Shown: in pieces, positions 1-8,593 of the stretch | How the letters are laid out: every line of letters starts with the position of its first letter | How positions within the stretch are numbered: position 1 is the stretch's first letter | From: Sphacelaria rigidula | Taxonomy: Eukaryota > Phaeophyceae > Sphacelariales | Reading direction: 5' to 3' | Length of the DNA: 20,322 nt | Assembly (NCBI GenBank): GCA_964200075.2 | Contig: CAXNAA020000544.1 | Span: 1-20,322 of the forward strand | The notes under the pieces: generated by a model | What the model was told of the DNA's origin: nothing | Seen by the model: the letters and a program-made list of their open reading frames with translations, nothing else | Databases searched by the model: none | Translations under genes and position numbers: made by a program

Positions 1-28
1 TATTATTATTATTATTATTATTATTATT
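1..28. repeat. TTA/ATT trinucleotide microsatellite
   Basis: The window opens with about nine uninterrupted TAT/ATT units followed by a short T run. The tract may continue beyond the window edge, so its full length is unknown. Confidence 0.95.
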
Positions 29-467
29 TTTCCGCACATTAGTCGGATCTCTTGAATCCGTGGTCACAGACGTAGGCTCGTCTTTCCAATTCTTCCCCTG
101 CTATCATTTACAACACAGGAAGTCCTCACCATTTTTTCCGAGACTCAGAGCAATTACAAGAATAGATACAATCAACCAAAATATGACCAAAATGAAAATA
201 TGAAGAAAGATGCCAAGAAAACACGTGAGAAGTAGCTTCCCCGAGTTCATCGGGATGAATGAGATTAAAAAAACAACTTCAGATCTGCTAAAAAGAACAC
301 CGAGAGAAAAGGGAATGAAAAGAAAAGGCAGATGACAAAAGATCACTAGCATGGCCACCAAACGAGGGTCAACTCAAGCAACCCCAGGCATCCTCGTAGA
401 TAACTACCACAGCTGCTCGGAAAGACGGTAGATGCACTAGCGAGTGTACCACCCGATGGGCTCCTGG
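29..467. other. No supported gene; 3' flank of the LINE-B remnant
   Basis: This stretch holds an 85-codon hydrophobic open frame on the minus strand (104-361), which I do not accept as a gene because the DNA is A-rich on the plus strand and that alone gives Phe/Leu/Ile codons on the complement. It lies directly downstream, on the minus strand, of the LINE-B coding remnant and could include that element's 3' untranslated region. No polyadenylation signal or tail was identified. Confidence 0.4.
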
Positions 468-1080
468 TCACTTCCCGGAGGTCTTCGGTAGGCACTGGGG
501 GGACTCTAGTGGTGGCACAGCAAACAACTCCTTACCATAACGCGCTTTGATCCTGGCTGCCATGTGCATGTTAGCCCCCTGCTCTACCACTCGGGACCAT
601 TCGGACACACCTTAGGCAACCTGCGTCCGCGATATCGCATGTATTTCAAAGGACGACCAGTAGTCCGTGATACAGTGTTGTAGGCGTCTTGCTGGTCGGC
701 CTACCCTCGTCTTCCCTCCAACCATCACTCCACGCATGACGATGTTGGGGAGGCGTTCATCGTGCATGCGCACAACGCGGCCGGCGTGTACGACACTTCG
801 TGTCATCATGGTGGCCTCGATACCCTCACAGCTACTTCTTTCGAGGACCTCGTGGTATGGCAGCATGTGATAATCAGAGGCGCTGCGGCTTGAGGTATGC
901 TTATTGAGGCACCTCAGGAGGAAACCTCGATGACGTATGCGCCGAAATTGTCGTGTGCGATCGTCCAGGTCACTTAGTCGTACAACATTACCTCGATCAC
1001 TTCAGTCTTCAGGAGACGAACCTTGGTATATACGAAAAAATGTTGCGTCGTTCAAAACGACTCGAGGAAACTTTCCGATC
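468..1080 (-). pseudogene. Non-LTR retrotransposon (LINE-B) ORF2 C-terminal remnant
   Basis: Read on the minus strand, this region gives the segment that follows the reverse transcriptase domain in many LINE ORF2 proteins. Recognisable pieces in order are VRLLKTEVIEVMLY (about 1020-980), FLLRCLNKHTSSRSASDYH (about 925-870), GRVVRMHDERLP (about 780-740), VGGKTRVGRPARRLQHCITD (about 720-660), and VVEQGANMHMAARIKARYGK (about 590-530), ending at a TGA at 468-470. The pieces fall in two reading frames, with a frameshift near 950, and the reading is broken by in-frame stops near 985 and at the TAG-type break after TQVA (about 612), so the copy is dead. The reverse transcriptase core is absent, so the element is 5'-truncated or deleted. 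Assignment rests on the RM-x-DERLP and GGK-x-R-x-GRP patterns, known from LINE C-termini; the clade is not determined. Confidence 0.72.
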
Positions 1081-1212
1081 TCAAACGCCTTCCCTCTGTT
1101 TATGCGCCAGGAGCGTTAGTTTGTACATCACGCAACAGCCGTGATATCGAGGCAAACTTCTCCACTGGTTGGTCATGTTTCGGATGGCATCGGGTATTGC
1201 TTCGGACGGGCG

Positions 1213-1312
1213 TCGGAGGGGGGGAAGGTGGGGGTACTCATGACCATGCATGCCATAGTCATAATACCATTGACCTCGCATCCTTACAAAGCCGGGACAG
1301 AGCACGCCGGGT
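1213..1312 (-). mobile_element. Degraded 3' end of LINE-A (5'-truncated copy)
   Basis: On the minus strand this stretch aligns with the last 90 or so bases of LINE-A ORF2. Shared blocks include gtgctctgtc, ggatgcg, gtcaatggt, ctatggca and catgagtac. It is followed by a C-rich tail (plus strand G-rich, about 1213-1234), as in the other three copies in this window. It is the most diverged copy; single-base indels have destroyed the frame. No target-site duplication was found. Confidence 0.6.
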
Positions 1313-1413
1313 TCTCGCTGGACCAGGCTCGAGGGGGAGTGCACAACGTTAGCTTCGGGGCTGTTCTTGTCGGGGAAGCTGGGATTGCTTCATGTCGTCG
1401 TTACAGGCGTCAA

Positions 1414-1415
1414 GG

Positions 1416-1471
<56 letters not shown>

Positions 1472-1475
1472 GGTG
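1414..1475. repeat. Compound (GTT)14-(GGT)6 microsatellite
   Basis: Fourteen GTT units (1415-1456) pass directly into six GGT units (1457-1474). The poly-Val, poly-Leu, poly-Asn, poly-Gln and poly-His open frames that cross it in different frames are products of the repeat and not evidence for a gene. The same two-part structure, in the same orientation, recurs at 9657-9704. Confidence 0.97.
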
Positions 1476-3049
1476 ATGTGCGGCGATCGAGTGTTGGCTA
1501 TGCCGTCTTTGCCCATAAGAGAGGTTTGGGCGAGAGCCGTACGGAAGTCTGTGGCAGCCGAAAACTTCTCCAATATGTGAGGCATACACTATTTTTACCA
1601 TTTCGTGTGTCATATGCGTGTGTGTGAGAAACGACGCTCCCGAGAGCTGCAGTAAGGACGCCCGGGGTGTGGATACCGACTGGAGAGTGTGCGCCTCTAA
1701 CGTGCCATCGAAAGACGCGCGCCTTTCGTTTCTACATTCGTATACGAATGCATCCCATTCAGGATTTCATTCTTATTCTGCCATCAAAATTTATGTTCGC
1801 TTCCACAAGAGAGGGCGTGCGACCCTGGGATCAACCTGTGCGGTATCAGAGCAAACAAATCGTGCTCGCGATCAGAGGCGCAGCACAAGCTGTCGTGGCG
1901 AACACCACAAGATGAACCACGGTCACAATTCACACCAATTTGTTCACTGTTTGTTCATCAAATCAACGTCTAAGTCTCAACTATACGACTGGTCAGCAGC
2001 GGCGTCCCCGACCTCCCTCAGCATCGATGCCAAACATCTTCATTCATTCATAACCAGTCCTTGAAACCCCCTACTGTATCTCGAACAGCGCTGGGCTTGG
2101 TCATGAATGACGCTGGGTCAAGCCGCAATGACTAGCACAGGACCGCCACATTTCTTACTCTTGACTGCTCGTGACTCAACTCTTTCGCACGGAAGGACAT
2201 GAACGTTGCTACGCAACTTTTCAGCGCCAATAGAACATCATACCGTGTGATTTTTCTCAATCTCATATGGTACACACTAAACAACAGCAAAACAGTAGTA
2301 GCTTCCAAGGTGCGACAAACTCGTGCCCCTACCTTGTTCGACAATCGTGTCTCTCCTTGGGAACTCGTTTCCACAACTTGCAGTCCCTGTAAACGACGAA
2401 ACAATTCATTCACAAACGCTATATCACGAAGACATTGTACAACACTTCACACCCAATAAGCAATATCGGGACACACAGCTACAGTAGCTCATTGCACCCG
2501 TTCGCGATCCTCTCGTACCTTTAGTACTGTACAGTGCGGCAGCAGTGGTATAATAGATGCACCGTACACTTAGTTCAAGAAGACCCGGCAAAAAGCTCAA
2601 AGCTATACGCACAATGCTGTTCGGGCAACACCACGAGAAGAACATCGCCCATCCCTGCCTCCCGTGTAAAAATGACGGGCTCCTCTCACTCGAAGCAGCA
2701 AGTCAGGCCAAAAAGAGCAACCGCGCATCCTCTGACCAACATACACGCTCCGAATGGCGCATCGCGTCGTCAGCCAACGCAAACAACCCTCTGCACAATC
2801 TGGGTCACATTTCATTTCGAGTGTAGCCGTAACTACCCCCCATGCAGTACACCGCTACCGTACCGTACTGTGAGCACTGACGCACTACCCCCGAGGCCCC
2901 GGTGAGCTGTTCCAACAAAAACTCGCCCACGGAAGGGAGGCATTTTGTGCTACATTTTACACCACCACGCTTTAGTATAGCGAAAACGAAATAGCATTGC
3001 TTAGCGCAGAGTAAATTTTGCAACGAAAAAATGCGGGCTGAGGTGTTGT
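1476..3049. other. No supported gene
   Basis: Open frames here are short (up to 148 codons at 1618-2064 plus). Their translations have no recognisable domain, are rich in Ser, His, Cys and Arg as random frames are, and overlap comparable frames on the other strand. No tRNA, rRNA, microsatellite or recognisable transposon protein was seen. It is probably intergenic or very old repeat sequence. Confidence 0.5.
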
Positions 3050-3084
3050 GATATATATAAACACGTATGTATATATATATATAA
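3050..3084. repeat. TA-rich simple repeat
   Basis: Two TA runs, about 3051-3059 and 3068-3083, are separated by a short interruption containing acacgta. It is an ordinary low-complexity dinucleotide tract. Confidence 0.85.
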
Positions 3085-3647
3085 ACATCACGCGAAAAAA
3101 ATTAACGTTGCGCAGGGCAAACCTAAACGTCTTCGAAATTAGTTTAACAGTCGTGGGCCAACACACCTCACGACTCATGTGCGGCAATAGAAGAATAACT
3201 GAAACGGCCGGTGGAAAACGACATGTATTTGTTGAGAGATTACACCAAACTGCAATGGTGCTTGTCGTTCTTCAACAGCAAAACTTACTGCACCGCACCC
3301 ACTCTAATATTTTCACAAACAAGCATACAAAAGGCACGTGCAACACAACATACGCTCCGTGTCTCTCTCACCACGCCAACATCATTTTTGCACACACTAA
3401 TCTGCGACGCATGTCATGGTGGCTTGCAACACATGACGATGATCTCTAGACATCCTCAGCATAGTGTACGTACAGCGCATGATACTTGTAGCAACGACAG
3501 CACCGACCTGTGTCAGAGGTCCGATAATATCAACGTTGTTAGCTACGTACTTGATGCGTGAAAGTGCATGTCCTTGGTGAGAAAACAATTACTACAAACT
3601 CATTTTTTTTCCTTCATGTTTTCGCCATACTTCGACTCCTCCACTTT
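3085..3647. other. No supported gene
   Basis: Open frames of 116 and 133 codons occur on the plus strand but overlap one another in different frames and show no recognisable motif. No repeat or RNA gene was identified. Confidence 0.45.
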
Positions 3648-3825
3648 GTCGGGAAGAGTCCGTGGTCTCGAGGGATCGAGCCACCCACCTGTACTCCGGT
3701 ATACGCCTTACATGTTGGTATCGTGGATTGGATCATGACGAGTACTCCCGCCGCACCGCGCTAACTCTCGCCAAACAAAACCCAATATACTTTTACTCCC
3801 TCAGGTCCTCACGCGTTTAACGGCG
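3648..3825 (-). repeat. SINE-like dispersed repeat, copy 1
   Basis: Aligned on the minus strand, this block matches 8110-8290 on the plus strand over about 170 bp. Near-identical stretches include catgatccaa, ccacgat, atgtaaggc and tctcgagaccacggactc. On the minus strand the start of the conserved block (near 3765, tagcgcggtg) resembles a tRNA A box, and ggctcgatccc (near 3675) resembles a B box with one mismatch to GGTTCGATCCC. The two are about 80 bases apart, longer than in a normal tRNA, so descent from a tRNA is only suggestive. No coding potential was seen. The repeat call rests on the second copy; the SINE label is inference. Confidence 0.6.
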
Positions 3826-5032
3826 GACATCAGATAATTCGAAGAAAAATACCCAAACGCATCTGGCGAGAATCAGACACCCGCGCTTTCCCCACCCTAA
3901 CGAGGACAGTTGGACCACTAGACTACCGGGGTGCGGTGTTACTGAACTTATCGGAAGCACCATACTTTCAACACCTCCACCTACTGCATACACCCCCACA
4001 CGTACACACATCAATCGCTGCCTTCGCATACATATACGAGCACGCTATCATCACTCCTATGTGTGAAACATGCAAATTACATCCAAATTAACTAAGCATC
4101 TTCTATGATTTGCCAGAACGCTGATACTCAATGGTGCCAGCCGTTCGAAAAATGGTTACCAAAATAACGCAGAATACGTCAAGCATAGAAATCTGCCTGC
4201 TTTTAGAAATAAAACACAGCAAACCAGTGGAATGGATACTGTTATATCACAGCTGAACTCACTGCAACACACCCACATGAAGTACTTGCTACGACCATGT
4301 ACACCTGCCCCCACGCCAATGCTACGGTGATCAACAAGAGCTGTGGCGGTTGTCGTGGTGACTTGAAACAGATGAGCACATATTCTCCCCAGCAAAAACA
4401 GCGCCCAAATAGTGTAATGCCCACCAAATGCAGTAGCACCGACACTCGAGTGTGTCAGAAACACGACACATGTCCTACGTCACGCGCAACAGAATCAAAC
4501 ATACACATAAATTACACGTATACATGATATGCATACATCTATACACCGTCCCCTGCAAACCTCTCCGTCGGTGTTGAATATAAGCAACATCCACACGTGA
4601 CCAAATATGCCCCCCTCTGTTTCTACCTATTATAGGACGCTGAAGAAGCCAAGTCGGTGAAGATAATCATCTGATATTTGATCTCACCCATTCACAACAC
4701 ACGCTACATATCGAACGCTAGAAGAACGACACGTGACCCACCTCACGGCATCGAATTTGGAGAACAATCAGTACAACCAAAAACAGCAACTAGAGCATCT
4801 ACTGGGACACCGCCATGCTGGGTACACCAAGCAAGACGAAGCCGCCATGGAACGTGAAAAAAACATCCCCAAGACAACATAACAGGGAATGAATCGATGG
4901 CAGCGTTTACAGAGAGATGCCACCGAACCCCCGCAGAAGAAAATTCCCGGGTAGACGACATGCTGACAGAATTTTCTTGCATGCAGCAACACATCAGGAC
5001 GGCCACGGCGGGGCGTCCAGCTCATTCCAACA
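3826..5032. other. No supported gene
   Basis: This region has only short open frames on both strands, with no recognisable protein motif. The 5' part of the long plus-strand frame that starts at 4897 is ordinary sequence that runs into the minisatellite. No RNA gene or simple repeat was seen. Confidence 0.45.
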
Positions 5033-6334
5033 CCGCGACCCTTCCGCGCTCGATACCACACGTGCTTGCACCAATACTTGAACCACGAGACACCAACACT
5101 TCAACAACGAGGCCCCGCGCTCTATCTTCATTTCCCCCAGACCCCGTCGCGTGCCCGCCCGTCACCTCCACCAGCCACACCGTTCCGCGCTCGACACCCC
5201 CAGTCTTTACACCAATACTGCAACAACGAGACACCTACACTGGAACAGCGAGGCCCTGTGCTCTACCTCCACTATCCCTCAGAACCCGCCGCGTGCCGCC
5301 CGTCACCTCCACCAGCCACGACACACCGTTCCGCGCTCGACACCCCACGTGCTTACACCAACACTGCAACAACGAGACACCTACACTGGAACAGCGAGGC
5401 CCTGTGCTCTACCTCCACTATCCCTCAGAACCCGCCGCGTGCCCGTCCGTCACCTCCACCAGCCACACCGTTCCGCGCTCGACACCCGCAGTCTTCGCAC
5501 CAATACTGCAACAACGAGACACCTACACTGGAACAGCGAGGCCCTGTGCTCCCCCTCCACTGTCCCTCAGAGTCAGCCGCCCGCCCGTCACCTCCACCAG
5601 CCACGACACACCGTTCTGCGTTCGATACCCCACGTGCTTACACCTATACTGCAACAGCGAGACACCGGCACTAAATCAACGAGGCCCTGTGCTCTACCTC
5701 CACTGTCCCTCAGAACCCGCCGCGTGCCCGCCCGTCCCCTCCACCAGCCACACCGTTCTGCGCTCGATGCTCCATGTGCTTACACCAACAGTGCAACAAC
5801 GAGACACCAACACTGGAACAGCGAAGCCCTGTGCTCCCCCTCCACTTTTCCTCAGAGTCAGCCGCCTGCCCGCCCTTCACCCCCACCAGCCACACCGTTC
5901 TGCATTCGATACCCCACGTGCTTACATCAACACTGCAACGACGAGACACCGACATTAAATCAACGAGGCGCTGTGATCCACCTCCACTTTCTTCCCGGAT
6001 CCTCCCCCTGACCGCTCAGCACCCCCATCAGCCACACCGTCCCGCGCTCGATACCCCCAAGTGCTTACACCAACACCACAACCGCGAGACACCGACGCTT
6101 GAACCACTAGGCCTTGTGCTCTACCTCTTCTTCCTCTAAAACCCGCCGCCCGCCCGACCGCCCGCCCGCCCGTCACCTCCGACAGCCACACCGTTCCGCG
6201 CTCGATACCCTAAGTGCTTATATCAACACTACAACAACGAAACATCGATATTTTAACGATGAGGCCCTGTGTTCCCCCCCGGCCTCCACCAGGATCCTCC
6301 GTCTACCCGCCCTTCACCTCCACCAGCCACACCC
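5033..6334. repeat. Minisatellite, nine units of about 142 bp
   Basis: The anchor gctcga (or its variants gttcga and attcga) recurs at 5048, 5189, 5335, 5477, 5620, 5762, 5904, 6047 and 6200, giving spacings of 141, 146, 142, 143, 142, 142, 143 and 153. Each unit carries the blocks caccgttccgcgctcga, acgtgcttacaccaa, actgcaacaacgagacacc, gaggccctgtgctc and cgtcacctccaccagccaca. The middle units (about 5175-5900) are most alike and the right-hand units most diverged, as expected of an array homogenised in its centre. The usual period is one base over a multiple of three, so the reading frame rotates from unit to unit. Low stop-codon content leaves all three plus frames open for long distances (up to 353 codons, 4897-5958). 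I treat these frames as by-products of the repeat. Confidence 0.93.
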
Positions 6335-6841
6335 ATGCCGTGGTTTGTCTCCTCGGGGCCTTCTGCGCCGCTCTTGCCCTTGGCGCCAAAACGCCACCAT
6401 CCACCGTCGCCGCCGCCGCTGTCACCGCCCTTGCCTGCAGAGCCGGCAGTGCTCCAGAGCACTTCGCCCCTGGAGGAGATGGCTTGGAAATTGCCGACGA
6501 CGTCGAATGCGCCGTGCGCATGACGGATTCCACCGCCGCGCTTTCCCACACCAAGGCGGTCAGCTACACCTCCCGACACTGGTGTAGTGAACTCCCGGCA
6601 GAACCTGCCGCTCCCCAGCACTAGCTGACCATTTGTGATGGACAGCCCGTACTCAGCATCTTGTCGACCCGTCATTCTGCGAGCAAAGCGTTCTGCAGTA
6701 CAGAGGAATCCTTTCGCCCTCTCTTCCTCGGGAACATCGTCCGCGATGGAAACCTGAGCGAGTATGGACCGAATGTCGGGGTGTGGAAGCGGCGGATGAA
6801 GCGGAGGGGTATCGACGATCGCCATGCAGTTCATCAATTCT
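6253..6841 (-). CDS. Possible exon of an unidentified protein, partial
   Basis: A minus-strand frame is open from 6954 to a stop at 6253-6255. I place the credible part after the splice-acceptor-like ggtttgcag at 6844-6842, so that the exon would start at 6841. The best-looking part is about 80 residues starting MNCMAIVDTPPL, with the acidic stretch DDVPEEERAKGF, then AERFARRMTGRQDAEYGL, then ITNGQLVLGSG. After that the frame becomes Gly/Trp/Ser-rich and enters the last unit of the minisatellite, so the true exon probably ends earlier, for example at the donor-like gggag|gtgtag near 6575. No family is recognised. A plus-strand frame over the same bases (6214-6624) also looks protein-like, which limits confidence in the strand. 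Confidence 0.33.
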
Positions 6842-6954
6842 CTGCAAACCACCGACGCAGGAGATGACACAAAGGAAAATAAGAAGTGGCTGCGGCACAA
6901 GTGCACCGTGTCCATCCAAAGGCAATGCAGTATAGAACAACGTGAAAACATCAA

Positions 6955-7467
6955 TGGCGCCTCTCATAAACTCGCCATTTGTGTAGCCCGTTTGGTTTGG
7001 GGAGTTCCCCTTAGATTGGTCGAGCTGAATGAAGTCGGCGTTTGAACCCAGCACCTTTTTTTCAGTAATGAAACGGAGTTATGTATTGATATCGCCAGTA
7101 TGTGAAAGAGGTTTGTCCTCGACGGACACTTTCAGCGGTTCACCTCTTCTACAGAGCAGTATTCACATATGTACATGACAGGTTCAGGGCACTTCGGCGG
7201 TCGTGCAGGGGGTGCTTGAGTTCTCTGAGTTCAACACATTGGGAAGCTCAGGAAAAGGCCAAGACTTGGTGCAGGAGTGAAGGCATGTAAGCGTTGGTCG
7301 CGTTGGATTGGAGGGGGGCGCATGGTGGGTGGTAACTACCGACAAATTGGGATTGTCTCTACCGTCTTCAACTATGACGTACGAATGTCGATGGTCTTAA
7401 ATGCTGTGCAAGCAGTTTTAAGATATTTGCACTATAAGGAGGGGAAAACAGAGGAAGCCCTCTCACC
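6955..7467. other. No supported gene
   Basis: Only short open frames, none with a recognisable motif. If the 6253-6841 exon is real, this could be its upstream intron or promoter region, but no donor site or promoter could be assigned. Confidence 0.4.
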
Positions 7468-7690
7468 CGGGTAAAAATAATCACACAGAGTGCTTTTCTA
7501 CCGTTCCGGCCTGTCCCAAACGAACGGCGATGCAGCCACACACGCGAAGGCATCATTATAGCGCATAAGCCATACCCTATTCATGTATGACTGCATCATC
7601 TACCCCAGCCGGGGATGAAACGGTTTCATCTCCTCCTGAAACACGACGAGGGAGCAATATCTGACCATTTTGGCCTGTTACGCGCCCCCG
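7468..7690 (+). repeat. Degenerate satellite-like repeat, two units
   Basis: Two imperfect direct repeats start near 7468 (ccgggtaaaa) and 7611 (ggggatgaaa), about 144 bp apart. Diagnostic pieces shared with 8594-9130 are cgggatgaaa, the downstream ctaccgt and cctgt, acgaacggcgatg, acgcgaaggcatcatta and aagccataccct. The second unit is interrupted where LINE-A sequence begins near 7690, suggesting that LINE-A inserted into the array. Confidence 0.5.
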
Positions 7691-7889
7691 TGGTCCAAGT
7701 TCGCCAAGTGGGGATAATTTATGTGAGCGTTTTCTGTGTAATGTATGGAAAAAACGTAATTAGCGCCGGAATATTGAAGGCGTCTCTACTAGGAGCAGGA
7801 ACGGTATTCCGTCTCGAAAGGGATGCGTGGTCAATGGTCAAACGATTAGGGCAAGCAACAAATGAGTGCGCCCCCCCCCCCCCCCCCCT
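7690..7889 (+). mobile_element. LINE-A 3' fragment with poly-C tail
   Basis: This is a 5'-truncated copy of the LINE at 15708-18460, in the opposite orientation. From 7758 to 7865 it aligns without gaps to LINE-A, and it supplies the part of the ORF2 C-terminus that the large copy has lost. The translation runs through ERFLCNVWKKRN, one stop (TAG), then IEGVSTRSRNG and GCVVNGQT, ending ASNK and the TGA at 7863-7865. Five bases after the stop begins an 18-base C run (7871-7888). The fragment ends close to the assembly gap, so its right flank is unreliable. The bases gtggtccaa occur at both 7690 and 8023, but the first also belongs to the LINE, so I do not call this a target-site duplication. 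Confidence 0.75.
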
Positions 7890-8022
7890 CGCCCAACCGG
7901 CCCCTTAACATCACAAGAGGGTGGGGCGTCAAANNNNNNNNNNCGCCAAAAAGGGGGGGGGGGTAAAATGTCAAAACATTTGGGGAAAAAAAAAAAAAGG
8001 GCCCCCCCCCCCCCCCCCCTCT
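7890..8022. other. Assembly gap (10 N) in homopolymer-rich, low-confidence sequence
   Basis: Ten N bases lie at 7934-7943. Around them are an 18-base C run before the gap, then after it a G run, an A run of about 13 and a second 18-base C run (8002-8019). Such a pattern is typical of a gap closed or scaffolded across poor reads. Open frames crossing it are meaningless. Confidence 0.9.
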
Positions 8023-8109
8023 GTGGTCCAAATGGTACGTACACCTAAAGCGTGTTGGGGCTGTAAAATTGAGATTTCAAATCCAGGCCGATGCGGTTTT
8101 TCCTCACGA

Positions 8110-8290
8110 GCATGTCAGTTGTTCAGCCGTTCACAATCTGTAGACGTGAACAGCATAAGAAATAATTCATTTGACGGGAGTTGACGAGTTGCGGGAGTGC
8201 CGATCATGATCCAACCCACGATGCCAATATGTAAGGCATGTAACAGGGGAGAGTGGCTTGATATCTCGAGACCACGGACTCGTCTCAGGA
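8110..8290 (+). repeat. SINE-like dispersed repeat, copy 2
   Basis: This is the partner of the minus-strand copy at 3648-3825, with roughly three quarters of positions matching by eye and a few short indels. It is best conserved over catgatccaa, cacgatgcca, atgtaaggcat and ctcgagaccacggactc. Its right end has been invaded by a short LINE-A fragment (next feature), so the insertion is younger than the repeat. Confidence 0.6.
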
Positions 8291-8388
8291 AGGGGGGGAG
8301 GGGGGGCGTACTCATTTGTTGCTTGCCTTAGTCATTTGACCATTGACCACGCATCCCTTTCGAGACGGAGCATCGTCTCAGGAAGGGG
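8280..8388 (-). mobile_element. 77-bp LINE-A 3' fragment with 16-bp target-site duplication
   Basis: The sequence tcgtctcaggaagggg occurs perfectly at 8280-8295 and again at 8373-8388. Between them (8296-8372), read on the minus strand, is the extreme 3' end of LINE-A: tgctccgtctcg, ggatgcgtggtcaatggtca, aggcaagcaacaaa, the TGA stop, gtacg and a C-rich tail. This is the expected signature of target-primed reverse transcription that stopped after copying fewer than 80 bases. G bases at the tail/duplication border make the exact boundary uncertain by a few bases. Confidence 0.82.
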
Positions 8389-8593
8389 ATGGATTGAAAG
8401 CATGGCGGTGAAAGAGTAGTACCACGGTAGGGGTTCACATCTGTGCCCAGATCGTTCTCATTTTGGGGCTCCTACAAGCACGAGGTACACACAATATGGG
8501 TAAGGAAATCCACGTTTTAAATTCTTTTCGAGGCATCCCTGGCCCATTGCAGTGCTAATCGTGGTGTGCCCTCATGTTTTGCGCGAGTTTTTT

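Noticed and set aside
104-361. 85-codon hydrophobic minus-strand frame resembling a membrane protein
   Set aside because: The plus strand is A-rich here, so its complement gives Phe/Leu/Ile by composition. No motif, no good context, and it lies in the flank of a dead LINE.
1349-1627. Open frames with poly-Asn, poly-Gln, poly-His, poly-Val or poly-Leu
   Set aside because: They are translations of the GTT/GGT microsatellite in different frames and strands, with no conserved sequence on either side.
3640-3830. A functional tRNA gene in the SINE-like repeat
   Set aside because: The boxes are too far apart, no acceptor stem or anticodon arm folds convincingly, and it is repeated elsewhere with damaged boxes.
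4897-5958. 353-codon plus frame, the longest plus-strand open frame in the window
   Set aside because: It is carried by the 142-bp minisatellite. Because the period is not a multiple of three, the peptide changes frame each unit, and the other two plus frames are nearly as open.
5033-6334. CRISPR array
   Set aside because: Units are contiguous degenerate repeats of about 142 bp without unique spacers, and the context is eukaryotic.
7838-8184. Open frames across the N gap with poly-Pro or poly-Gly
   Set aside because: They are made of homopolymer runs and unknown bases at an assembly gap.
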